Source: Meandrina meandrites (taxonomy: Eukaryota; Cnidaria; Anthozoa; Scleractinia; Meandrinidae). From it: DNA of 64,000 bases. The notes below the pieces were generated by a model that did not search any database, was not told the origin of the DNA, and saw only the letters and a program-made list of their open reading frames with translations. The position numbers and the translations under genes are program-made. Within the stretch, counting starts at the first letter, position 1. Each line of letters opens with the position of its first letter. Shown here in pieces: positions 11,457 through 21,785 of this stretch. The stretch is taken from contig OY855906.1 in assembly GCA_963693305.1 (NCBI GenBank), positions 3,874,001 to 3,938,000 of the forward strand. The letters are read 5' to 3'.

Positions 11457-13564
11457 GTTACTAGCAGTATTGTTACTTGCCGGGGGGAGGAACGGTGGGG
11501 GGGGGGGGGGGGGGGCTATCCCATAAGGGGATGCTCGTCGTCATATTTGAATTAAAACCCGAAAAGAAACAAATCAGGGTATGACTCAAGCTTTTTTTTT
11601 TGGCCCCTAAAAGATACCATTTTTCATGGTTGATTGCACCGTCAACGCAGTTTTACGCGGTTTTTATTTCCTCACGAGACCACAGCAGATTGAGATATTG
11701 ACGTTCTGTCTTGAAACCGATAAGTGAGACCAAAATCCGTAATTCATAACTACACCCCAAAGCGAGACGGCGAACATCCCCGACCCTTTGATATGGGAGT
11801 CTCCCCCCTCCCCACGGGGTGCTACTCACCTGGGCCCTGTTGCATAAAGCAACTTGAGATGATAAAGTGGGATTTTCTGCAGCCATTACCTGTGTTCCGA
11901 AAGATCTTCTTGCATGCCATCATGGAGAAATCAACCGAAGGTGGATTAAAGAGTATGGGCAACACATTGCCGGTGCAAAAAAATCTTTGAGACAGAGAGA
12001 ACAGTTGCACAAAATTCCACTTAACCTTACGTGGCTGCAACTGGGCCCTGCTCGATCAGGTGCTACAAATGTAGTCCATTGTAGGGACCCCTCCCACGCC
12101 CACAAAATTTGTCAGGTTTCCCTTACAGCTCGCCGGGATCTATTAAAACACCAGCGTGAAATACTTGTCTTACACCAGAACACAGCACAATGGTTTGCAC
12201 ATCAAGATTCTCCACACAATAAACATAACACAGAAAGCAACGTTTCATTTGTTTATTTTTCTAGGCACCCACTTCAATTTGAACGATAGTAACAATCCAT
12301 GCTTCTCTGGCTAGAACAACTACTGTATTGTATTGACATCACGACAGCTGGCTCAACAAGCTAAATACAATGAAGAAACATGTTAGCTACAGTGAATACA
12401 AAATGTAGTATTAAAATATTTTTTTCCAGAAAAGTAGATGGCCTTACAATTGTATAATACCTTAAAGAAAATGCCCCAAATTACTTTGTTACGTTGTTTT
12501 AAATGTCAGCAAAAGTACAAAAATCAACGGTAACGTTTAAACGTTTACAACATCATTTTGGCAGTGAGGAGTCGACTGTAGATTCCATGTTGGATTGTGT
12601 TCTGTGATAAAGAGCATCAGAGTATCTCCCAATCGATCCTAAAAATACCTTATTTTGTCCCACTGTATGCAATACCTTTAAAACATTTAAATTCACCATT
12701 CGTTTTATTGAAAATATTTGAAACATTGTCCAGCGTCGATTTTTGTGCTTTTGTTCAAAAATGCTCTATCAAACCTTTAACCATTAATTGTTTAAAAACT
12801 AGTTTTAAAAAGTCGTTTAAACTAGAAAAGTTTTAAAATATGTCTAACAATATATTATAATTTAAACAGCATATTTCGATCTAGAAAAATACAAGTTTCA
12901 CAAAGAGAATGACGTTCCGAACTGACGCATCATTCATTAAAAAATTGAAAAACGTACTCGTCCTATAATCCAAAATCACAGATTTTGGAATAACGAAAGT
13001 ATATACTAGTTAGAAAGATTTCTGTGCTTTCAAAAAACTTCTGTTAAAAATGAACGGTTCCTTTAATATCACGTCTTCTTCTATTATTTAGTAGCAGCTA
13101 GAGGAGATAAAGGTGTAGTGAGAATACTGTAGCTGTATTCAATAATCACGCCGTGAAGGTAAAGAGGGATGCTATCCTGCAAGAAAAAAAAAGAAGTCAA
13201 CATATAATTCTCTCAATTATGGTCGCCATATATTTCTCACCGTGCTTATTGTTTGGAGAAGACAAATAATATAACTATATCATTGTGACTAGCAACAAAT
13301 TGCGAGAATATTATTTAGTGCTTCATTAATCCAAAGTGTTTAATTGTGGGAGTCGCCTGTTTGGTTTGTATTCGCCCGCCATTTTCTATTAATTTTTAAT
13401 CCCCCGTTAACTCTCATCCAATTTCATTAAAATTCATCTACAATGCCGTCCACAAGCACTTCCACAAGCACTGCTCACGTAGACCCGAGTTGTTCAAAAG
13501 CTTGGCAAGTCTATCCTCTATAAAAAAAACACTTTCCAGTGCTGGGATGAAAAAACTGACTGTA
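11457..13564. other. Intergenic; possible collagen 3' UTR
   Basis: Contains a poly-G run near 11496-11515 and no recognised protein gene. A minus-strand acceptor at 13177-13178 (TTCTTGCAG) could join the GTAAGTAG donor at 13984 just past the collagen stop, making a 3' UTR intron. A minus AATAAA (TTTATT on plus near 12251) could then end the transcript. The open frame 11867-12289 has no recognisable product. Confidence 0.35.
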
Positions 13565-13636
13565 TAACCGGCTGGCTCCGTTCTTAGCGTGCCGGTCTAC
13601 CGAACGGGAGGTCTCGGGTTCTAGCCTTTGGTCAGG

Positions 13637-13670
<34 letters not shown>

Positions 13671-13880
13671 TTTGCTGCCTTTGCGATTACATCTGTAAAT
13701 GGTTAAACATTCTAGTGATCTTGGCCTTCACGTTTATGGTCAGCAGGGGACGTTAAAGAACTCACACACTTATTACAAAGAGTACTGGGCATGGAGTTCC
13801 CGGTGTTGTGGTCTGGCCTTGCTCCGAAATTACATTGGGGGCATCTGCAAAAAGTTCCTCATTCTTTATAAACTGGTTTT
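13565..13880 (+). mobile_element. tRNA-derived SINE-like element
   Basis: A tRNA-like head with an A-box-like TTAGCGTGCCGG and a B-box-like GGTTCTAGCC, followed by a non-tRNA body containing CAGGGGACGTTAAAGAAC and TGGGCATGGAGTTCCCGG. This is typical SINE architecture. It lies between the collagen 3' end and CDC40. Ends and target duplication are not resolved. Confidence 0.6.
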
Positions 13881-14002
13881 TGCAGCCTGGTCAAAGTCCC
13901 CCGCAAGCTGTTGCAAAGCACATTGAACATATGGAAACGCACTAAATTGTTAATAACGATAACGACAATAACGACACTACTTACAGATTGCTCATCGGTT
14001 TA

Positions 14003-17000
14003 TTATTGTCCTCCAGGTTGGTCGGGTGGTACAGGCACTTCCCCAGGGGGTCCTACTACCCCTTGTTCCCCTTGAGGGCCTCTTTCCCCTGGGGGTCCCT
14101 GTTCTCCCTGGGGTCCTGCAGGGCCTTGAGGTCCTAAAAGCAAATTCACAATAATTCTATTTAGCCTTATAGGAAATCTTTTCAACAATGTGGAAGAATT
14201 CTGGACGGATCCAGACCTTCAGCTAAGGAGGGGGCCACTTTTAAAAGCTTGACTACAAATGTTGAATTCTGCGAAGATAATTCCCGTACTTCAAAGAAAA
14301 TGCACTATTACCGCTGGGTCCCTGCCCTGGATCCGCCACTGAATACAATTTCTAGAATGAATGCTCACATTAAAAGGACAATAGCAATACACTGTGTCAC
14401 AGGGCAATAACATAATCCATAATTTTGTGCAAGCATCCTAAACAGCACTTTTTCGGAAAACAGCCTGTTAGAAAATAGGCAAAATTTTTATCTAGAATTA
14501 TAGATGTGTGCCGAGGGCTATGCAGCTGCAGCACTTTGCATACATTGCATGCCTATGATACTACAGAAAAACAGACAGACAATCTTCTATATTTCATCAA
14601 CTGTGTCTAGTACACTGTAGACTGTTGACTGTCCTTAAAAAATCCTAAAAAGGAAGCAGCCTTTTTTCACACAGTAAACATCACACATCCTCCTCACCAG
14701 TCTCCCCATTGGCTCCATCCTCTCCTCTTTCTCCAGAAGGTCCTGTAATAAAACAACATTACTTATTATATGGCAAGGCAGTCTTGAGGTTAATATCCTT
14801 CCTTTGGAATTGCGTCAGAGAGAGATGCCTTTCCAAAGACTCCACTTCAATGTTTTGCATCAAACTGTCACCTATTATATCTGACAAGGCTGTGCTCTAA
14901 GAAAAATTACAAGGAGCCCAAACGTTCTGAACTATGAGATCCAGGATGCCCAGCACAAAGCTTATATGAAAGAAATAAGATTATCTGGTCGCCCAAATCC
15001 AAAAGTTAGGCGCCTGAGGCACCGGGGCACCCTTAGAGCACAGCCATGTCTGAGCATTGTGATTGGTTCTTTCTTGGTCGGTATTTTGCCATGCAGACCA
15101 TTTTCTCAAAAGCCGTGTATTTTTCTGTTTTTGAAAGCTGGCAAATTCAAAATTTGCAACTAAAACGAGTGTCATGTAATAAACTACTTAATAGTACTGG
15201 GTAATATTAGCCCTTGGTCGTTTTGTACGGACCTCACTACACCTCAGGCCAATATTCCCCAGTACGGTCCTCGCACTTGGTTAGTAAGAGGTTAATATTT
15301 AAACAATGAATTAGGGAGTAATAGATGTACAGTCACACAGATTGTGGAAGTCCTTATTTGTCCTCTTGCATTGCTTAGTAAGAAGTAAAAGATGGGCCAG
15401 ACAATAGACACGCTAAAACTACCTTCCCTACAGTTTTTACAGTCATTTATCCAATCATGTTCAAGTACACACCTTGGGGTCCCTGTAGTCCTTGTGGCCC
15501 TTCTGCACCAGTATCACCTGATATAAACAATAATGGCTACTGATGAGGACATGGATCAAAAAATCAAAAATTATGTTCCGGAGGTAGCACACTATTGGGA
15601 CCATCATTTACTTACCCTTCTCCCCTTGGGGGCCTGCAGGGCCAGCTGGGCCTGTCTGACCTGGCGTGCCTTTCAGGTACAACAAAGAATGTCAGAAATT
15701 AACATAATCATAACTCAGAGTACTTAAGAAAGCAGAATAGATCATCCAGGTTGTCCTAAACAAAAAGTTAGGCTGGGGCAAACAAATAAATCTGAAAAAC
15801 AAGTAAAACAAAACTATTCCTGCTATGAAATTGTCGACAAGACCTGTCACATTTCTAACACTGTTTCTGCACCTTTTCTTTACTCTCTGATAAAAAAAAA
15901 TAAAAAGCTTGCTCCCAAACCAACTTGGTTTGCAATTACCGGTAGTATATTGTGTGATCTTGAAACATTTTTTAGAACAATTCTATATTGTTTTAATTTA
16001 TTTGTTTTAGTTAGTATTTTACAATATTTGTGATATTAATTAAAGTGTACCTGTCTAAATTACAGTTACTGACAACAAGAGGTACTAATTAAAAAATAAT
16101 TTTAAGGTCACATACAAAGAAATAAAACAGATCATGTTTTGAAGAAAGATTTTAATTAAAGAAATTTACCTTTGAGTTAACAATAATTATGCATTAATTT
16201 ATTAATTTAATGGATTATGATATGATCTTAGAAATTTTCCATTTTAACTAGTAACTATATTCAGTTTGGGTTACAAGCATGTAAAAAAAGAAAAATACCC
16301 AAGTCTTGAACCAGACCTGAGCCTGTTACCTTAAAACCACCAACTAAAGGTCATGGGTTTGACTCATTAGGGATTCAGAAGGTTTTCTTTGTCTCACGCT
16401 AACGGCAAGCTGAATACAGCAACTTACACAATACAGTACAATAATCAGTTGAGTATGACATGAAGGAAGTTTGGAGACAAAGTTTTGACGTTAAAACTAC
16501 ATTGTTACCATGGGGAACTGGCTCGGTTTCCAGTGGTAACTTGTCGAACTCAGCCGTTCCATGATTTGGCGGGCTTTTCTGGTGTGTGACGCATATGTTA
16601 CCAATGGATACTAAGCCGGTTACTCGTGGCGACGACGTAGTTTTAACGGCAAAACCTTGTCACCAAACTTCTCCTGTGCCTTACTCAACTGAACATCGTA
16701 GTATGACCAAGCTTTAAATATTCACTACGTATTTGTATTTGTTAACATGATGAGAAATTGTTAGTTAATATTATTTTAAGATTTTTTCACAGCCTACATG
16801 AAATGAACATACTCAGGTACCTTTCTCACCCATGTCCCCTTTGGGCCCATTTTCACCCTGAGGGCCTTTTTCACCAGGGGCTCCCGTGTCTCCTTTGTCA
16901 CCTGGGAGCCCTCTAGGGCCCTTCTCACCATTTATGCCTGGCGTACCTAAAATGAAATCCCAAAATATCCCACAGCACAGATTAAACCATAACAACCTCT

Positions 17001-20000
17001 CAGTAGCTAAATTAATGCACAATTAAAGTAATGCATATGTCAAGTCTCATTGTGTCTAGATTTTCTGAGGTTTATATCTGCAACAGAATATGTTTAAATA
17101 ATTATATAGATATAAACTTATTTGTATCATAAAACATGCTGTTATTTTTTGGCATCTTAGATTACATTTAGAGCAAAAGCTGTCTCTCTTCTTCTCGATA
17201 AAGTTTTGTGGAGATGAAGCAAACACTAAATAACGACTTGTGGCTAATTCACTAGTCATCACTCATATGTCATGCTCGCTATTCTCTCTCCTCCACAGCA
17301 GCCTCTTTTATTTTTTCATACCACTGGGAAATGGGGAAAGGCTAAAAGTAAGCATGTGTAGCCTGGGGAGATGGGGAAATGAAATCACACGGGGAAGTCC
17401 GAACACTGAGAAGGGAGAAAGAATGAAGAGAAGGGAGGCTCCCACCTTTTCGCCTTTCCCATCGTCCCCCCACGCTCCCCTTATTTTTCACTTTTTGTGT
17501 TTTTCGCCTCCCCCCTCCACTGAAAGAGCCTCTGTAGAGGGTGGAGCTTGCTATTTAGCATTCATTCAATTGTCTCCATGGAGAGAAAAAAGAGACCGCT
17601 CACAGTCTAGTTTATGTTTTGTTTTTAAATTTAGTAGATGATTAAATTGTTCAATCAAAAACTGTTAGACAAGTTTAAAGGAACAGTTTATCAAATCAAA
17701 AGTTTATATTCAAGTGAACTGTTCTTTAAGCACAATTACATATTTTAATTTCATTAATAAGATATTGTTTATAAGTTTACATTTTAACATGAAGTACCTT
17801 GTAACCCTGGTTTCCCAATATCGCCCTTTTCGCCTGGTGCCCCCTTTTCACCTGGGTTCCCTGTGTCTCCTTTTATCCCAGGGTTTCCAGGCAAACCTTT
17901 TTCACCGTTTTTGCCAGGTAAACCTAGGATGGGTGTGTAAAAATTATCCAGTGTAGCATCAATAAGAAATCAGCCATGCCTCGGCCACCAGCACACAAAG
18001 AAAGCCCTATCTGATAGCCTGGGGTAAACAGGTTTTTTTGTCAGGTTGTGGATATCATCCATCACTTGCCCGATGAGTAGGTAACATTTTATTTGGACTT
18101 TTTAGTTGTTAAATAAAGTGCATGTAAAGCCACCGAGAAAGAGCTAACATAAAATGACTCCAACTTATAATTATTAAACAAATGAAAACCTAGATCAAAG
18201 GGAAACCAGTATTTTCTTTGAACCTGGTCATAAATGAAATTTAAACATGTGTATGAGGTACTTGAGGTGTAAAGATAAATTCTAAATTGGAAACAGTGCT
18301 GTTGCGAACACAATAATTGCACTTATTTACTACTTGGTTAGAATACAGTTGCTTTCCCCAAGAAATAAACGCTTTTAAAAATGACCAAGTGAGAATGTTT
18401 TACCAGTTTAGATCTGTATGAAATGTTTTAATATTGTGTAATACTATATGTACCTTGTTTCCCCTCATCCCCCTGGGGTCCTTTCTCGCCCTGAGGGCCT
18501 TGTTCCCCAGGGACTCCCCTTTCGCCTTTCTCGCCTGGATTTCCTTGAGGCCCCTTTTCACCTACTTTGCCAGGAACACCTGCACAATGGTTCGACTCTT
18601 ATCAGCCTAACTTATATTTTGCAATAACAGTTAAAAGTTAGTGTTTTTACGCTTATTGGTCAATTTTGTAGTTACAAGGAGGAATAGACTAATAAAAAAC
18701 TTGGTAACTGTCTTTATTCAACACAGTAACTATAATTTGTTTGCAAAATGTCATTTTAGACACTTTCACATATTTGACACTTTGTGAGCCCCTCCTTCTC
18801 TTCCCTGAGATGACCAATGTTGACTGCATTTTAGGATTACATTCCAACCTTTAAGCAGCAACTTTGAAAGGGAGAGGCAGGTTCACAATAAACATTATGT
18901 ATTTATTTTCCCCACGAAAGTATTTTTTTTGAAGAAGAAGAAAAATGCAATTTCTGGGAGAGTGTCCCACTTATTTTGTGCAACTGGTTGTAGCTGTCAT
19001 ACTATTATACCTCAGTTACATCTCAGTTTTGCTAATTTTTGCCCTGGTTATAGCAACTGCATTGTAATACAGAGAGAAGTGTTTCCTATTTATAGCAATG
19101 AGTGAGTCAGTATTCTTGAATTTAATGACAGTTGAAAATATTGAGTTTTTCCTTCTGCTGTTCCAGGAAATGTCCTACTTACTTACCCCAAAAGGAAGGT
19201 CACTGGATATTCTGAGGGGGGAGGGAGGGGTGAGGGGTTTCAAAAGCAAATTAAAAGTTTTAAGGAAAGTACATTAGGCTAAACTGGAAAATTATTTCCA
19301 AAGGAATGAGGGGAAGGGAGAGGGGAGAGCAAGGGGGTTCAACTTAACAAATAGATTCCATTTTGCTGTGCGTCTGTCAATTACAGATCACAGATAATGT
19401 CAAAATGTTGTAAGAACGAAAAAGTGGCACATGAGCTGCTAGGGGAGTGGGTCACTAATGTTCTTCCCACATTTTGACATCTTCTGTTATCTATTACTGA
19501 ACAGACCCACAGCAAAATGGAATCTTCGTATTTGTTTTATACAATAACAAGACTTCAGACCACTTCAGCATACTGTTCCTCAAATGAATGTAGATTTATA
19601 GTATTAAGCTGAGCTTTGTCTTGTTGTTTTGTCTGCAAGTTTTAAAAAACTTTGCCAAGAAGACTGACTTGGACTATGAACTGTGATCACATGTACAAGT
19701 CACACCATGCAGTGACGTCATCTGTGTGTCTATGTGCTCTAATAGATGACAGGCATCAACCAATCACAATGTGTGCAGTACCACGGTTATTGAATACTAA
19801 AAAATATCTTCCATGGGAGGGATAGGAATACTTTCTGGAAATTATCACATGTCAGTTGTAAAAGAAGTAAAATTTTCACACTAGGCTAGACCCAGCAATT
19901 TCTGAAAAAAAATCACCCCTTCTCATTTTTAGTTAACTTAAGAATTTGCAGAATAAAGCAAGGTTAAACGGGCAATAGAAGACATAACACAGGGCTAGCT

Positions 20001-21490
20001 TGATTTAATTAAATTATTTTTCATTGAAACAATAAAACAATATTTAATGTTTAATTTGATCCTTTAAAAGTTTAAATAAAATAAATCATAATCTGTGAAT
20101 TAAGTTTTAAGAAAAGTTGTAAGAACTGAAAAACACTGAGTATTGAAAATTGTTTTTAAAAGCAAGAGTTTTGTGATTCCCTAATCTTTGTATAATATTA
20201 TATTATGGGCTGAGTCAATATTTAGCCAGGATCTACTAATATATGAAAGATCAAATCCTCATTTCTGTAAATTAAATATTCCAAATTGATTAGTTTCTGT
20301 GGTACTATTTAGTTTTATTAAAAGCACAATATTCATTAAATTAAACAGAATACGTTCCGCAGCCGCGTCGATTAAGTGCCACGTCGCCCATGCAAATTCG
20401 TGACACAAGGAATGCAATTTGGAAGCTTTATACACGTGCATTTTCGCCTGAAACTTATGATGATTAATGCTGAGAAATTTTGAAAGACGCCAGATTAGCG
20501 ATTTTGTTGCATATTTCAATATTCAAAGTCTGCATCAACAGAATATCACTTTGATTTATATCAGCCAAGGATTTCAACGTGACATGTCACGACATATATA
20601 GTAATGAATCAATTGTTGATTCAAGGCAGACAATATACGATAGAAGAATCAGTCATTTCTGAAAAACAGTTCTCGTAGGTTTTTGGCTACTGAAGACTAA
20701 GATTGAAATTATAGCTTTCTCCTAAAACGAGAAATTCTATATTTTTGTGGAGTCAAGATCGCTTACACTGCACAAACAAAAACAAACAAAAGGGCACAAA
20801 TTAAAAATCGCTTACCGGCTACCCCAGGTTCGCCTTGAGGACCAATTTGCCCTAAAACAGAAGAATAAAAACTTAACTTTGCATTTCGTCAACACATTTA
20901 ATATCTTTAGACTTAACAGATTTCACTAAATCAAAGATAATTTTGCATAAGCTTATTTCATTCAACTCGCAGTTTTGTGAGCTGCGGCACTTTAGCTAAG
21001 TACTGCACATGATCATACCTCTTTCGCCTGTTTTTCCTGGGGGACCCTGACATCCTAGGAAAATATAAAAACAAATCATAAACAGCGATTTAACTAAAGG
21101 TAGAGTTATCCTAACTTGGAGGTATGTCTGATCCACACGTATTGGATTAAAAAATATATATAATTTTTACCAACGGCTTGTTGACCTTTCGCGATCCCGG
21201 CCCTGAACAAAAAACTTTTTCACTTGAAAAAGAATGTTCCATAGAAAAAAATAAATGCGGCAGATTTCACTTGAATGACCAAAAAAAATGTTTCAACTTT
21301 CAGAAGTACTTAACGCATACAAAGCACAAATCGGAAATTTACCTTGAATTGGAATAAGTCCATAGAGCATGGCAAAATTCATTGCCATAGATGAAGTGGC
21401 GATTAAAAATATGAGCAGTTGAAACACGGAGAAACCTGCTCCTCCTCCATTTCCTTTAGTTTGAACCTCTTTTCCTTTTCTTCCGGTCAT
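14003..21490 (-). CDS. Type II transmembrane collagen-like protein, complete
   Basis: Exons on minus: 21490-21343, 21054-21019, 20851-20816, 18579-18454, 17923-17798, 16946-16821, 15669-15616, 15517-15473, 14742-14698, 14133-14003; 873 bp, 290 aa. Residues 1-20 are basic and Gly-rich. Residues 21-45 form a hydrophobic segment with no cleavable signal, so it is probably a type II membrane anchor. From residue 50 come 77 uninterrupted Gly-X-Y triplets, rich in GEKGxxG, then a short tail [10 protein letters not shown] and TAA. It has no NC1/COLFI domain, so it is not fibrillar or basement-membrane collagen. It probably trimerises outside the cell as a membrane collagen. All introns are phase 1, inside the Gly codon. 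Exons are 36, 45, 54 or 126 bp, all multiples of the 9-bp triplet. It is head-to-head with the MPPED gene. Confidence 0.92.
14201..14341. mobile_element. MITE with GGATCCGCCACTG end
   Basis: The right end reads CTGGATCCGCCACTG; the left end carries a degraded inverse (CTGGACGGATCCAGACC). The same ends and the AGGTCTGGATCC block recur in the element at 50640-50812. It lies in the last collagen intron. Confidence 0.6.
16446..16691. mobile_element. MITE with about 55-bp inverted repeats
   Basis: Left arm 16446-16500 and right arm 16637-16691 are imperfect reverse complements, running from CAGTTGAGTA at the ends to GTTAAAACTAC inside. No coding capacity. Located in a collagen intron. Confidence 0.75.
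18580..20815. other. 2.2-kb collagen intron
   Basis: I looked for a further Gly-X-Y exon here and saw none. It holds the MITE at 19354-19524 and a G-rich stretch near 19217-19240. The minus-strand open frame 20259-20519 has no recognisable product. Confidence 0.5.
19354..19524. mobile_element. MITE with about 55-bp inverted repeats ending GATTCCATTTTGCTGTG
   Basis: The left arm starts GATTCCATTTTGCTGTG at 19354; the right arm ends with its reverse complement at 19524. Similarity continues inward to GATGTCAAAATGT. It sits in the long collagen intron. Confidence 0.75.
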
Positions 21491-21785
21491 GATGATGCTG
21501 TATCACAGTCAGACGACGTCGTTTGTTTAAGAAAAGCGTAAAAGAGGTCAATATAGATGGAATCGATAACACCACTGGCTGTGGACTAAACTGCTCGACA
21601 ACCGGAAAGTAAAGAGAAAGGAAAGTAGATCGAGTGATGTAGAGATCTGGGACCAAAATAACGCCAAACTAGCTTCCATTCTCCCACGGTCAGCGTCTGG
21701 AACGCCTGCTGAAAAAATTGCTGACAACGGCAAAACATACTAGTTTACGGAAGTTTTGGAAGTTTGTAACGTAGATATTATCGAA
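21491..21785. promoter_or_regulatory. Shared divergent promoter region, collagen/MPPED
   Basis: Only 295 bp separate the collagen ATG (minus) from the MPPED ATG (plus). Both 5' UTRs and core promoters must lie here or overlap, which suggests one bidirectional promoter. No clear TATA box. An in-frame TAG at 21741 upstream of the MPPED start confirms that its reading frame opens here. Confidence 0.6.

Noticed and set aside
11867..12289. 140-aa plus-strand open frame near CDC40
   Set aside because: No recognisable motif and low-complexity context. Treated as chance.
14281..14341. Gly-X-Y-like CCGCTGGGTCCCTGCCCTGG as a collagen exon
   Set aside because: It lacks splice borders in phase 1 and belongs to the right end of the MITE at 14201-14341.
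17250..17560. Another MITE in a collagen intron
   Set aside because: CCTCCACAGCAGCCTC and AAAGAGCCTCTGTAGAGG are only weakly inverted; not convincing.
21172..21204. Possible extra collagen exon on minus between 21343 and 21054
   Set aside because: It has AG and GT borders and partly Gly-rich translation, but its 32-bp length breaks the all-phase-1 pattern and throws the next exon out of frame.
21756..21785. Ten-residue N-terminal extension of the MPPED protein
   Set aside because: The upstream start codon is TTG, not ATG; the first ATG in frame is at 21786.
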